A DNA stretch of 64,000 nt, taken from assembly GCA_949825025.1 (NCBI GenBank), contig OX463778.1, positions 16,956,196 through 17,020,195 of the forward strand, read 5' to 3'. The position numbers and the translations under genes were made by a program. The notes below the pieces were generated by a model that did no database searches, had not been told where the DNA came from, and saw only the letters and a program-made list of their open reading frames with translations. How positions within the stretch are numbered: position 1 is the stretch's first letter; the number at the start of each line of letters is the position of its first letter. This DNA comes from Siphlonurus alternatus (taxonomy: Eukaryota; Arthropoda; Insecta; Ephemeroptera; Siphlonuridae). This document shows positions 24,201-38,500 of this stretch, piece by piece.

Positions 24201-27200
24201 TAAATTCATTTTATCATGCGAGCTGATGAGAAATTAGAAATTATGATATATAATGTTATGATTGAAATGTTATTACCTGTAAAATCTCCTCCTGTTTTCA
24301 AATGGTCCTCGTGTTTTTTAATATCCGCTCGTTCACCCTCCACTGCTATATATTCATTTCTTCTTGAACCAGTGAACTCTCCTTCCGGTTTTAAGTTATC
24401 TTCAGGTCTCTTCACAAGGGCTCGTTCTCCTTTTCCAGGTGTGACTTCATCTCTTTTGCCCGTAAATTCACCATCTGGTCTCAAGTTATCTTCTGGTTTC
24501 TTTATTGCTGCTCTATCACCTTTGCCTGGAGTAAATTCATCTCTTCTTCTTCCTGTGAATTCCCCTTCAGGTTTTAAATTATCTTCTGGTTTCTTTATTT
24601 GCGCTCTATCACCTTTTCCTGGTACTGGTTGATCTCGTCGTCCAGTAAATTCTCCTTCAGGTTTTAAGTTATCTTCAGGTTTCTTAATTGGAGCACGTTC
24701 ACCTTTACCAGGTGAAATTTGCTCTCTTCTACCGGTGAATTCTCCCTCCGGCCTTAAGTTATCCTCGGGTTTCTTGATAGGTGATCTTTCCCCTGTTCCT
24801 GGTGCCACTTGCTCTCTCTTTCCAGTAAATTCTCCTTCGGGTTTTAAGTTATCTTCAGGTTTTTTAATGGGAGCTCTGTCACCTTTACCTGGTACGATTT
24901 GCTCTCTTCTACCAGTAAACTCTCCCTCCGGCCTTAAATTGTCCTCAGGTTTCTTGATAGGCGATCTTTCTCCCTTTCCTGGAGTAGTTTGTTCTCTTCT
25001 ACCGGTGAATTCACCCTCTGGTTTCAAATTATCAACTGGCCTTTTTACTTCTGCTCTTTCTCCTTTACCAGGTGTGCTTTGCTCTCTTCTACCAGAGAAT
25101 TCTCCCTCCGGCCTTAGATTGTCCTCAGGTTTCTTGATAGGCGACCTTTCTCCCTTTCCTGGTGTAGTTTGCTCTCTTCTACCGGTGAATTCACCCTCAG
25201 GTTTCAAATTATCAACAGGCCTTTTTACTTCTGCTCTTTCTCCTTTACCAGGTGTGGTTTGTTCTCTTCTACCAGAGAATTCTCCCTCCGGCCTTAGATT
25301 GTCCTCAGGTTTCTTGATAGGCGACCTTTCTCCCTTTCCTGGTGTAGTTTGCTCTCTTCTACCGGTGAATTCACCCTCAGGTTTCAAATTATCAACAGGT
25401 CTTTTTACCTCTGCTCTCTCACCTTTACCAGGTACACAGTTATCTATTTTTCCTGTAAATTCACCTTCAGGTTTTAAATTGTCTTCGGGTTTCTTTATTG
25501 GAGCTCGTTCTCCTTTACCTGGTGTATAATTATCTCTTTTCCCTGTGAATTCACCTTCAGGTTTTAAATTATCTTCAGGTCTTTTAACATCAGCTCTCTC
25601 TCCTCGTACAGCTTTGAATTCTTCTCTTCTTTGTCCTTCAAAGTTTCCCTCGAGTTTCAAATGGTCTTCTTGTCTCTTTATAATTGCCCTCTCTCCTCGT
25701 ATTGCCGTGTATTCATCCCGACGACTTCCTGTGAACTCCCCCTCGCACTTTAGATGGTCCTCGTGGCGACGGATTTCTGCACGCTCTCCTCGTAGCATGG
25801 TTGCGTCCACTACATCCCTCCGCTGGCCCAAAAACTCGCCCTCCATTTTCAAGTTGTCTTCGTGTCGCACAACTTGGGCCCGCTCGCCACGCACCGCCGT
25901 GAACTCCTCGCGTAGTCTGCTCTGACCGATGAAATCACCTTCAAGACGAAGGTGGTCTTCATGCCTACGCACTTCAGCTCGCTCACCAACCACAGGCTTG
26001 TAGTCCTCACGTAAGTGAGGGGTGCCGTGGAAGTCGCCTTCAGGGTACAGATGGTCTTCATATTTAAATCTGGAATAATATGTTTGTCAGGCATTTTAAC
26101 ATTGTACTTTTTTGAAGTGCTATTAATTAAGTAATGACATAAAAAAATATATATTTTTATGCGTTCCATCAAACATGGAAGCATGCAGCGTTTGTTCTGT
26201 GTTATTGACAAGGTGCAGTGCGTCATTTATTTATTTTTAAAGACCTACTGAAATTGCATGAATAGCTCATGATCGAAAAAATATGTTGAAAAACAATATT
26301 TTGTAAAGTATATATATTATACAGATAATTATATCAGTAAAATTCCTATCATATATATAGGTAACATCACTGCATGATAATATTGAAATTCCAAGATGTC
26401 GTCTTAAAATCCAGCATGAGAAGAAAATTAGCCCGGCAGAAATGTTCCAAATGTTTTAACATAGCCGATAAAGAGGTTAATATCTATAGTATTGCTGAAA
26501 GTTGAAACAGAATGTCAGCTTTCTGATGTAATCAATAATAAATATTATATTATATATACAGTATATATAATATACATATATTCGCATATACATATACTTC
26601 TTATACCGTATATAACCCCGCATTTTGCACAGGACCTGCTATATAGGGTAGCGCCACGAGAATGTTGGGTTGCCTGCTTACAGGATAATTAACGGCCAGA
26701 TGTTTACCTCCCCTCCCTTCTACCGAAGAGCAAGAAAGCAAAAAATATTCGTTAAAGCATTGAAAAAAAAAAAAAAATATAGAAAATGGAGAAGAAAAAA
26801 TTAACTATAAATTATTGACGGCAATTATTACGTTTATACCGTATTCATATCATCTGCTAGTTTATAAAGAAAACATTATAGTTACATTTTTGTGTCCTTA
26901 AGGTAGAGATAATACGGATCAGCTGGCCCAATGCTAAAAAAATCCCATTCATAAAAATTATGAAAAAAATTTAAAATGTTCTCCTCTACATTCCCTATCA
27001 GTAGGTAAAATATCAGGTGTACAAAAACGAGCTAGTTTTTAAGTTATTAATTTTTAAAATTGACTAATTTAACATGGAAGTTCCATTTCTCCATGTTAAA
27101 GTAGTCAACTTTAAAAAATATTAATAACTCGAAAACCAGCTCGTTTTTGTATACCTGATATTTTACCTACTGATAGGGGATGTAGAGGAGAACATTTTAA

Positions 27201-29219
27201 ATTTTTTTCATAATTTTTATGAATGGGATTTTTTTAGCATTGGGCCAGCTGATCCGTGTTATCTCTACCTTAAATAATGATAAGTGGTCAACAAAATCAA
27301 ATTTTCTAATCTTTCTATTTTTTTTTTTTTTTCAATGGTTTTACGAGTACTCTTGCTCTTCGGTAGGGGAAGGGAGGGGAGGTAACCGTCAGGCCGTTAT
27401 CTTGTAAGCAGGCAACCCAACAATCTCGTGACGCTACCCTATACAATTTCTGGAAAGCCAGTATAAAATTATCATTATCAAAGCAGTTGAAAATCCGCCC
27501 TCTCGCTCGGACCCAAAGGTATTAACCAAATGTTGTTACCTCTGCTGCCGCTCGGCGTGCTTCTCGTCGTAGTCTGCACGGTAAGCACTCACGCCTTTGA
27601 TCTCGCCTTGCGCCAGAGTCAGCTCGGAGTTGTGGTGGACAGGCCGCGACCGTTCCTGTGGCTGCAGCACCACGTACGACGTCCTACACACCAGATTTGG
27701 CCATACTTAATGTTCATTAAGATCTGCATTAACAAGCTTAAATTTATATTATATTAAATAAAAATTATATATCTGATCTACAATGCATTAATAAAAATAT
27801 GTGTGTAATGGAGGACAATTATAAAACATTATTTGTGGTATTTGTAAATAAATGGTAATGTTCTTCTTTAAAAAATATTATTTTTAATTCCATGATAAAA
27901 GGTACAAGACGTGTTTTACTTGAAATTAAAATAGCAACTCTCACAGTCATCATAATGAATATTATTAAGAAACATTATTACAATTTATATCTATATAAGC
28001 TATATCGTATATTTCATCCTTGTTCTAACGTACGTCTAAATAAATTTAAAAAAATAAATTGACGCTATTTTGTATTTTTAAATAAATGTGCTAGAGATTT
28101 TAAAAAGTCTGGCAAAAATTTATTAAACATAACACAGATACTGAAATTATGCAACTATTTTTGTTTCATAATTATAACTAATTCTATATAGCGAGGCAAT
28201 AAAAACAGCAGTAATTCTCTCAAATCTGTACATTCTCTCTCAAATAGCATAAATGGATAAAATTTCAAATTTTATTTTTTGAAACACTAGAAAGCCTGCC
28301 TTTAAAGCAAAATTGAATGAAGATTTATATACACCTATATTATATCCATGCACGGTTGGCGTTTAATTGCTTAACTCAATGACACTAAACGCGGATTATA
28401 TAGTGAGAAATCTATATAGTAATAATGGGAGCAATTCACAAAGAAAGTTATCCAGGTTTCTCACTACCACGTTTAGTGTCATTGAATTAGAATTGCGCTA
28501 ACTGCAGTTATAGTGAGAAATCAAAATAATCTTCTGGATATCTTTTTCGTGAATCGTGCCCATTATATACGATAATTACATCTCCATCGTGAATTACGCA
28601 GCCCAAAATTAATAGTAAAGTATGCATTGCTATATTTTTCGAGAAGAAGAAACTTATAATTTGTGTGGAATATCCTTGATTTTCAATCGAGCCTTATTGA
28701 ATGGTTGTCTTACTTTGAGGTCGTGGTGGTGTCAAGCTCGCCCTCTTGGTGCAGGGCGGTGTGCAGACGCTGAAGGCGTGGCCGCTCCACCTCATCCGGA
28801 CGATACGCCTTGTACTCGGTGTGCGAGAGTGAGGTGTCCGGAATCGCCGCACCAGGTAAAACCTCGTATGGTGGTCCCTCGTACTGGACTTTGTGGGTGC
28901 AGTGGTGCCGCCTGCAAGAAAGCAATCATCAGTACACGATTTTAGACAGAGTACACAATTATATAGAATAAGAAAAGGGAATGGTTGAGTGAATGGTTAG
29001 CTGACGGCCGGTATTACGCGATACAATTTTTCTAATTATTGCATACAATTTTTCCTCACAAGAAAACTTTAAATCCATTTGTTTGTATGGAGATGACATT
29101 TTCTTGCAAGGAAAAATTATATAAAATTATTGTATCGTGTATATAGGCTTAATTGAGGCTTTTAAAATTACAACTCTTTTTACCAGGATTTATATATCTT
29201 ATACACAGATCCTGTCTTT

Positions 29220-29275
<56 letters not shown>

Positions 29276-32200
29276 TATATATACAGCATGTTAAATTATA
29301 AGTAAATGTTTTGAAGATTATGCACAAACATGCAAGATAAGAATTCTTATGCAGTCTTTAAATCTTATCGAAACGGCAACGTATACATTTACACTATACG
29401 TGCTTATCAATTTTATAATGTAATATTTAAGTATCATTCTATGTTATGCATCAGATTATTTAGATGTATAATTCAAAGAACCGGCGCATACTATATATAT
29501 CTATGAAAAGCAAAAATCTGTGGAACGGAGCAGAATATAAAATGTATCTTTATATAATAATATAAAATGAATAAAGAAAGTGCATGCACTTGCAGGTATA
29601 TTATATAGTACTTACTTGTTAGTACGAGTAAATATAAACAAACAAAAACATTTTTTTGTGTGCATTCTTTTTCAATATTTTATATATAGTTATAAGTTGT
29701 TATAACTTAATTGTTTCAAAAGATGTGGAAGATAATAGGAGCACGGTATGTTATACATTGAGGTATAATTATTTATTATTATATTTTTCTCTACATATTA
29801 TATGAAGTAAAAATTGAACATTAATTGAAGTACATAATTCAATTACAATTAGGTATTAAATTTATTCTTCATACGTATATGATAGAAAGCATAATGATTA
29901 AACATACTGTGCACGAACACTGCATGATGTTCACTGTGATTACAATAGATTACTGAGACATTACGTGAGTTTGAAGTTTCATAACAGCCTGAGCTGAGCA
30001 CTGCATTGAATAAAATTATTCTTGAATAATTTTATACACGGTCTTTCTTAAAGAATATAACACAGATTTATATGCTATATATACTCTATAATAACGTCCA
30101 TATCATTATCTAAACTATAATCTACATGATTCTATATAGGGTAGATACGATCGATTGGTGCAATGGAAAATGACCGTGAAGACGGCCATAACTTAACCTA
30201 GGTCACGGTCTCCAGCTCATTGTGTATGCAGCAATGTAAGCACGACCAGCAGCACTCGAGAATCATCTATTTGTGAGCCTCTTGCAGATACCATCTGTTG
30301 CGTGCAGTCAGACAACCAGAGGGGATAGCGTGACTTGGAGGATTTCATTGATCTGTTGTGACGAACAAGTTCGAAAAAAATACGTTTTTTTTTTCTGTGT
30401 TATAAACCCTATAAAACAATACAATTTTTTTTCAATGTAATAAAAAATTAAATCACAGGCAGCTATTATAGACCGAGCAAGTGACACCTGTCCGCGCGCA
30501 CCTGCATTAATATAATATATAATAATAAAATCACGCGTATTTATTTTTACAAACAGTTGTGCTTTGTATGATGGTAAGAAAAGAAGGTGGATTTTAAGCT
30601 TAGATAATTATTTTACAGGTCAAAAAATTTATAGATTAAAAAAAATTAAAAGTTATATTTCTCGACATTATTTTTTTGCGAGATTTTAAATAAATTATAT
30701 AATATATAAAGTTATATTTAAACAAAAGAAGATAATATATATTTATTAAAATTGTTGTTTGTTCATTATTTTAAGAAATTCGTATTAATTGTGGAGCTAA
30801 AACCGAAACTGTTATGCAAGCCCTTGACCTATAACGGCAGTCGGTCATATAATATTATATAAATATGAAAAAAAAAGTATTGTGAAATAATTTGCTATAC
30901 AAAATTAATGTATTTAGGGAAATGATAAGAACGGTGTAGGAGTTGTTCTTTGTAGGGTTTCTATATATTATTCTATATAGGTGGAAGTTAGCTATTTAAT
31001 AGGGATATTCGTGCCCCGATCGCTCCGTTGCGTGTTACGGTGTAGAATATAAGGGGGCGTGTATAGCCAGGTACCAGGGGAGGAAGCCACACTTTGCAGC
31101 ATGCTCCGGGACTTAAAGGCTTCTAGATTATTGCATTATCCGTAGGAATAGACAGCCCCTCTAGGCTCTAGCTCTACCCGATACTAAAATACAACGCTGG
31201 CTTTTTAATATTTTATCATGACAGAATAAGTAAATATTGTGCTATCTCGCTATCTCTATTTTCATGCTTGTGAAAACTGAAATAGTTTTACAATAAATAT
31301 TAAGTATACATAGATAGAATGTGAAGTACAAAAATATAACAATATTTTTTATGTTTGACTCTTTAATTATTATATTTTATGTATCATTAATTAGTATGTA
31401 TGAAACAAAAAAGGAACTAATAATATTAATGCATTTCTGTAATTTAATTTAAATACTATTATATACTATAGCTGCATGTATATTATGTTAATTATTTTTA
31501 ATAATTATTTTAATTATACTACAACCAAAATATCTGGCTTTAAAAACTCTAAAACCATACATATGTACATAGTTTAAAACTTTACGAATATTTCTTTCTC
31601 TTACAGTAAAAATACATTGAGCTACTTATAAATAATCGAGCATGAATTTTCATAGTAATGTAGGCATGCGAACTGAAGAATCATTATGAAATTAAGATCA
31701 AGTCTGTTTTACGCTCGTTGTCTTGTCATACTCTAGTTGAGAGAAAGAAAATTGTTTGGTGTTGTTAACAAAACTTCTATTCTTACAATAAACGAATAAA
31801 ACATAGGTTAGCTATACATGAATTATTATTATTAAAAAATATATATATATTGGCATTATAGCAATGAATTAAGATTTATTAAAAAGAAGGCGTATGCTGT
31901 AATTGAATTTAATGATACAGTATAATATTAAGTATATAGCATTAAATTCAATTATATCTGACATGTATATATATATATAGATATGGGAATAGCACTCAAT
32001 GTATAAAGATTATGACATAGGGACCGTCTTTGTCTTCATGTTTCATAAAACGTACTGGCAAACATGGACATATTTATTTTACATACGTATATAGTGTTGA
32101 TCGATAAAGCTAATTAGTATATATATGACTCTTGACAGTCTTTAATCGGTTTAAAAGTATCCGGTGTACTTGAGCTTGTAACTCAACACCCTAGCAGCTA

Positions 32201-35200
32201 GTGTGAATAATCCTTTCTTGTAATTATAAAACACAACCTCAACATACACGTCAAAGTCGTGTGTGTCACGAGTTTCATATATTAATAGCTTTTATACTTT
32301 TCCATTTTAGCTGATTCGTGTTCTATTTTCCCCCTTTTTTTTTGGTGCGGTTTTGTAAAAAAAGCTATACATATTAAATGTCTTTATCAACCATCTGGCA
32401 TATTTAACTTTATATTAGTAGTGCTGTGCACAATGTATGTATTGTATGATATGATTTATACATATGTAAGGTAACCCATCTCTCACCACAGGTGACAGAT
32501 GAAGCCAGATAATATTTTTCACCATATTGATGACTATCAGTTTGAGCTATAGTGACGAAACATTATAAATGAGACTAAAATAGCATATGTATTATATTAT
32601 ATTATATTATATTATATTATATTATATTATATTATATTATATTATATTATATTATATTATATTATATTATATTATATTATATTATATTATATTATATTAT
32701 ATTATATTATATTATATTATATTATATTATATTATATTATATTATATACGTGCCATGTGATTTTGTCAATGGATCAATTTCCTAACTTTACACTTGAAAA
32801 ATACTACAAAATATTGCTTCGTGTTTTGGAATTACGTAAATGAGATGCTTTTCTTCTCTTCTCTAAATTCACTGAATATAAAATTTTAATGACGAGACAA
32901 CCGATTAGATTTTTATATTATTTCCCTGACAAATCAGCATGCTCGTCAAAATCATTGAATTAATTATGCCGGTGATGTTAGCTCACCGTGGGGACAGCAG
33001 GAGCGGTTGCCAGGGCGTATGCACGGCCACAGAGACCATCTGGAAGGACTCCTGAACGTGTCCTACAACCATGCACCGACAGAGCAGGCAAACACAGACT
33101 GGCCGCAGACGAGTCCCTGTATCGATACTGCGCTGCTTCCAAGCTGAGCCTGCGTACTGCTTCACATCTCCTTATAATAGTACTTGTGTTTTATGACTGT
33201 TATATTGTGAGACTAGAGGAAATTTAAGTTTAATTTTAAAGTTTCATTTCTAAAATTTAAGTTCCTTTGTGTTTTACTTGCAAGCAACTAACTGTAATTA
33301 ACTCGTCTGTATGATTATGCAGCTAAAAAAATCATCTAATTGTGAAATCTAATGACTGACAGGACATGCAGTATGGATTACTTGGATTAATGACAGAAAG
33401 AAACTGATGGTTGTTATCTATATTTACTATTTTTTTTACAATATACTGCAGTAGTTTTGTACAAAAACTAAATTAATTCTTGAAACAAATGAAGCTTGCA
33501 TACATCATGCTTTATTGAGTATGAAATGGGATTTATAATAATCCTATTATAGTTATAAATTTTCAAATATTAAATCCTAATTCCTTTTTTTACAACTGCA
33601 GTGTAACTGGGCGCAATATATATTACAAGAATTTCCACCTCAAGTATCGATCGATCCACATAAATATACTGACCGAGATACTTTCTTTTCCATTATAAAA
33701 AAGTTGCTACCAGATGTTATGTAAAAAATAAAAATATTTAATTAAATATAAAAGTTATATATAAATAATATAAATGCCCTCTTATTTATTAAGCTTTATT
33801 ACATTATTTTAAAAGTTTATAATTTATATTTATTATAGACGTAACCTTTTATTGAATATTCCAGCCCGTAGGTATTTTTTAAGAATATAATAATAAATTA
33901 TACTATTCTTTTTCTCCAACTCTCGTTTCAATTATAGAATGACATTATATAGAGTCAACGGACATGTTAATTGTTTCTTTCCGTTTTTTTTATTTTTTAT
34001 TAACATACATGACAACTTTTTAAAATGTCAAGGTAGAAATTTATCCTTCTCAATAAATATATTTTTTATGCAAGCTTCGTATTTGCTGTAGGGTGCTACT
34101 GATGGTACAAGCAAAACATTCATTTATAAAAAGTGGTTCTTACTGCGCGTGATTCCTTGTACGGTGTGAATGCACAAAGAAACAATGCTGTGAGTTAAAC
34201 CTGCTTTAAAATGTCACCAACAGGACCATAAGGAGACCGAAAGCACTCCTCAAAAGGCATCTTATACTTGTTTTGTACAAGTAGAGTAAGTGCGCAGTGT
34301 ATAATAAAAAGAAATGTGCAAATGTACATGAAAGAAAAAAAGAAACATTGAACAAGAGAAACACATTAGGAATTGATAATGCGATTCGAAACTGGTGCCA
34401 AAAAAGAATATATTGCATAATTTAGCAGTATTTAAAGAGCCTGTGTAATATAACCTGCATGACTGAAGTTTTTTTTTTTTTTTTGCCAGGCAGCAGCAAC
34501 GTATATACTTGTAACATATATATGATAATAAAAATGATAATTTTTCTGAGAACAGTAACTATAGATATTTAATAAAATTTCCACTAAAATTTTATGGTTT
34601 ACTGTATAATATAATTTTACAACGTTGTGGGTTTCTTACATTTATAGTAGGTCTGTTCGTAAATATTACACAATCAGAAAAAATTGAATATTTGTGATGA
34701 ACCTTCTGTACATGGAACATAATCGATTCTTTCTGATTGTGTATTTACGAACAGACCTAATGATAATACATTCACAATTGATTGTGATCTAATAGTTAAA
34801 TAGACTTGATTTATTTCGCTATGTATTTGGAATTGCAGAGGACAGCCAACGATACAAATTTATCACCGGTCCGAGTGGGCGTGTCGTCATTACTGTAGAT
34901 GTGTAGGTGGCTGCAGAGGTTTGGGTGTGTAAGGTCGTCCGGACCGTATGAGTCACTATAGCAACCTTTGTAGCTAACCTGATGTGTGCATGTGGGACTA
35001 TAACTACTCGCCGACGTAACAACCGAGGACCACACCTGACCCAGACGTTTAAATACCGCTGCTCATTTGAAAACAATCATAAAATAGGGCGTAGCATAAA
35101 GATATGGTAGCCTTGTAGTATTATGCCACATGCACTCCTAACCGTATATTTAAAATAATGCAAATTCATAGTATATAATTGTTATTAAAATATCATGCAA

Positions 35201-35453
35201 TCTAGCTAATTTAGACTACAGATGAAATTTGTATATATATATATATATATAAAGACAGCATGATGATAATAAGAATATGCATGATATTATATAAACATTG
35301 GAATTTTGTAATTTCTTGAGAGAAATTTGCTATAACCTGTATAAGGAGAACAACAATAACTAATTATTAATTTTATAAATTATAAATAATAAAATTAATA
35401 TTGTGTTTTTGTGTATATAATATTATACGATATTTTTATAACTAAAATAATCA

Positions 35454-35503
<50 letters not shown>

Positions 35504-38500
35504 TGTATGCATGATATAGACAAGGGTCGTTAGACGTTTACCCAGTAGGCGGTCTCATGTGTTTATATTTTATAATGTATGTACATCTTGTTTCATCCGT
35601 CGTATACTATATATATCCATCAGCAAATAGAAAACATTTAGTGTACACTAATCTTTGACCAGCTCACATGGCATGATACTGTTTTCCTAACGTATACATA
35701 TATACACACAAGTTCTCTGCATGCAGTCTGTGTATCATAATATATACATCAAATTATTTTTTTACTAGTAGATTGAACATGCATCAATTTATGATTTTAT
35801 CAAATCATCTTTTTTGTATAGCGGGCAATAAACTCTCCGAGATGAAAAAGATACTCAAGCACACAACATGATTCTTAGATTGTTACCCTCAGGCTCAAGT
35901 ACACTCGACTTGTTTGGCCGTCATAATTAAAAATAAACGCACGTCACTCTGCATATCGGTATAATAATTATATGATGATCGAGAATTAAATTCACAAACT
36001 CCCTATGTATTATTCACATTGGTAATCTGCAAGTTCAAAAGAGGTAAACAATCTGTTATTCGGTGCAATTTTATACACGTTCAGGAAAATTTTTATTTTT
36101 AAGTGTTTGATTTTAGGTGCAATAACTGCTATCTCAGAAAACAGAATTAACACCTAACTTCTCGTCAGCATCGTTGAAATCAGAGTCTTCTGCGCGCAAT
36201 GTTTCTAACAAAACATTGTTCAATGTCTGTCGCGTGGTGTAATTTTCGATTGTTGAACGCGAGAAAGGAAAAAAGTAAACAAACTCCGCTGTTTACAATT
36301 TTTTGCCGGTGGCGGCGCCACCAGCGAGCGGTAATTATCAAGGGAAGCATTATGAATAACATGAAAAACTAATAGAAATAATTAGAAAATTGAGGACATG
36401 TTTTCAAAAATCAAGTGAAATGGAAAGAAACATGCGCGGCAATTTTATAGAAAAAATTAAGAATTTTTAACGGTTTTTTATCATTGAAACGGTCGAAGAA
36501 ATGTGGAGCGATAACCATGGTGTAAGTAATGTATATCATTTCTGTGTTCCCAAGGGCTTGTAAGCTCTAAAATCTTTTAGCTAGCAGTTCTGGCAGGACT
36601 TGGCTGCCCTTACCAGCCGCACCAGTGTCCATTTGTTGATTTATTTAAAAATAAAAAGCAATAAAATAGGGTTTTAAAATTGTACCTTTGAATTTCTTAT
36701 ATCCTGAAGATATAGTAGTAATTCGATAATTTACAAGTTTCTATGCATTTAGACTTTAATGCTGGAGTGACTGGAGTCCCATCTAACATCTATGATTGCA
36801 TAGAATCACATTAAAGGCAATGAAACGCCAACCTCAGTCTGCGTCGTCTTTTCTATGTACTAAAAATAAGATAAAGTACCGTTATATTTACTAATAATTA
36901 ATTTTTTACATTACCTGGATCAATGTAGTACGAAATAATGATATTTTTTTATACTTTTGGTGTGATATTTTGGAAGTTATCGTTACATTTAGGCGTCAAC
37001 TCGCGAATTTCCTATGTTAAACAATGGCGCATAGTCAACAAAAACCGCTCGCTAGTGGCGCCTCTGGTCACTCTGGCGGGCGCAAAATGGAACTAAAGCG
37101 TCACGCAATAATCGGGCCACGCGACAGACATTGAACAATGTTTTGTTAGAAACATTGCGCGCAGAAGACTCTGGTTGAAATACATACAAGTTCATGTTTT
37201 ATGCAAATGGTTGTACGTGGGCAGAAAATTCAGTATCCAATCCATCAACTAACGTAAAGAAATTTCACATTTTGAAAGTATTTTAAAATAAAGGACCAGC
37301 TTACACTTTGATCCCTGTGAAATTATTTTTGCAAAAAAGCATGAAAATGATTAAATCAAGTGGCATGATCTAGATTATGTTGTACACGAGTGTACATATA
37401 GTCACGTGATATGATCATATATGGCAACGAGCAAGAGACCGGTTGGACGCAACAATCGCGTGACGTCACCGGAGCCACACCACAGCAGCAACCTCCGAGT
37501 CTACATCTCCTGTGGCGGAGAGAAAAACAGGTTCATGTGCAAAAAAAAAAAGGCACTTTTTATATGAATATTTCATGAGTATAAAAGAGAAAATTTAAAT
37601 TTTAAATCATTTAAAAGGACTTGTAAGGAGGGTTTATTTAATGTTCATTAACAAGAGCTTTTATATTCAAGTTGATACAAGACAAGAGTATAATGTATTT
37701 GTATGTTTTGAAATGTAATATAATATGAGATCTGAGTTATAGTTGCTGGTCTTTATAAAATGAAATATATATTAACCAAGCTAATTTCTCAATTACTTAA
37801 TGGATTTTCTTCTTTTGCAAAATATCTGTTAGATACATAATGTTACTTAAGTTGATTTAAGGTGGTTTGTTTGAAATATAAGTCAATTGAACTTTTATGT
37901 GGATAAGACAAAGACCTCGTTTCCGGGAAGTCTTTGTGGATAGATTTACATTTTGTGTAATCGACACGTCGTTGTAAAAGTGCAGAATTAGATCAAGCGT
38001 TAAAGTCATCTCTTTGCTTTAAATATGGGATTACATTGAAGCTTTAGTAATTCAATAATCCACAAGTCACTTGAGATTTGACTTCTAGCTCTCTGGATCG
38101 AGCTCTCATATTATTCATTATATAATATATATAGAGACCTGAAATTATAAGATTTCATTTTACATGCACCTATTTTTCCGATAGCAAATTCACTTGTAAT
38201 ATATTTACTTTAAATTTTAAATCAATTTCCACATTTCTGTGTCACTTTTTTTTTTTTTTTGTAGCTATCATATCAACGAACGCCTCAAATTTACCCCTTT
38301 ATCATCTATCCTCTCCATTCTCCCTATTCCCTATATATTAATTAATACCAATTTCCAGAATACCGTTTTTTTAATTTCCATGCAACACGGTTGGTCTTTA
38401 TTATATAATTAAAATCAAAACTTGACGTGACGTCACTTGTAATCCACCTTGACAGGCCTACGTTGTGTTCATGCAGCGTGTCTTTGCAAACTGTCTAGCC

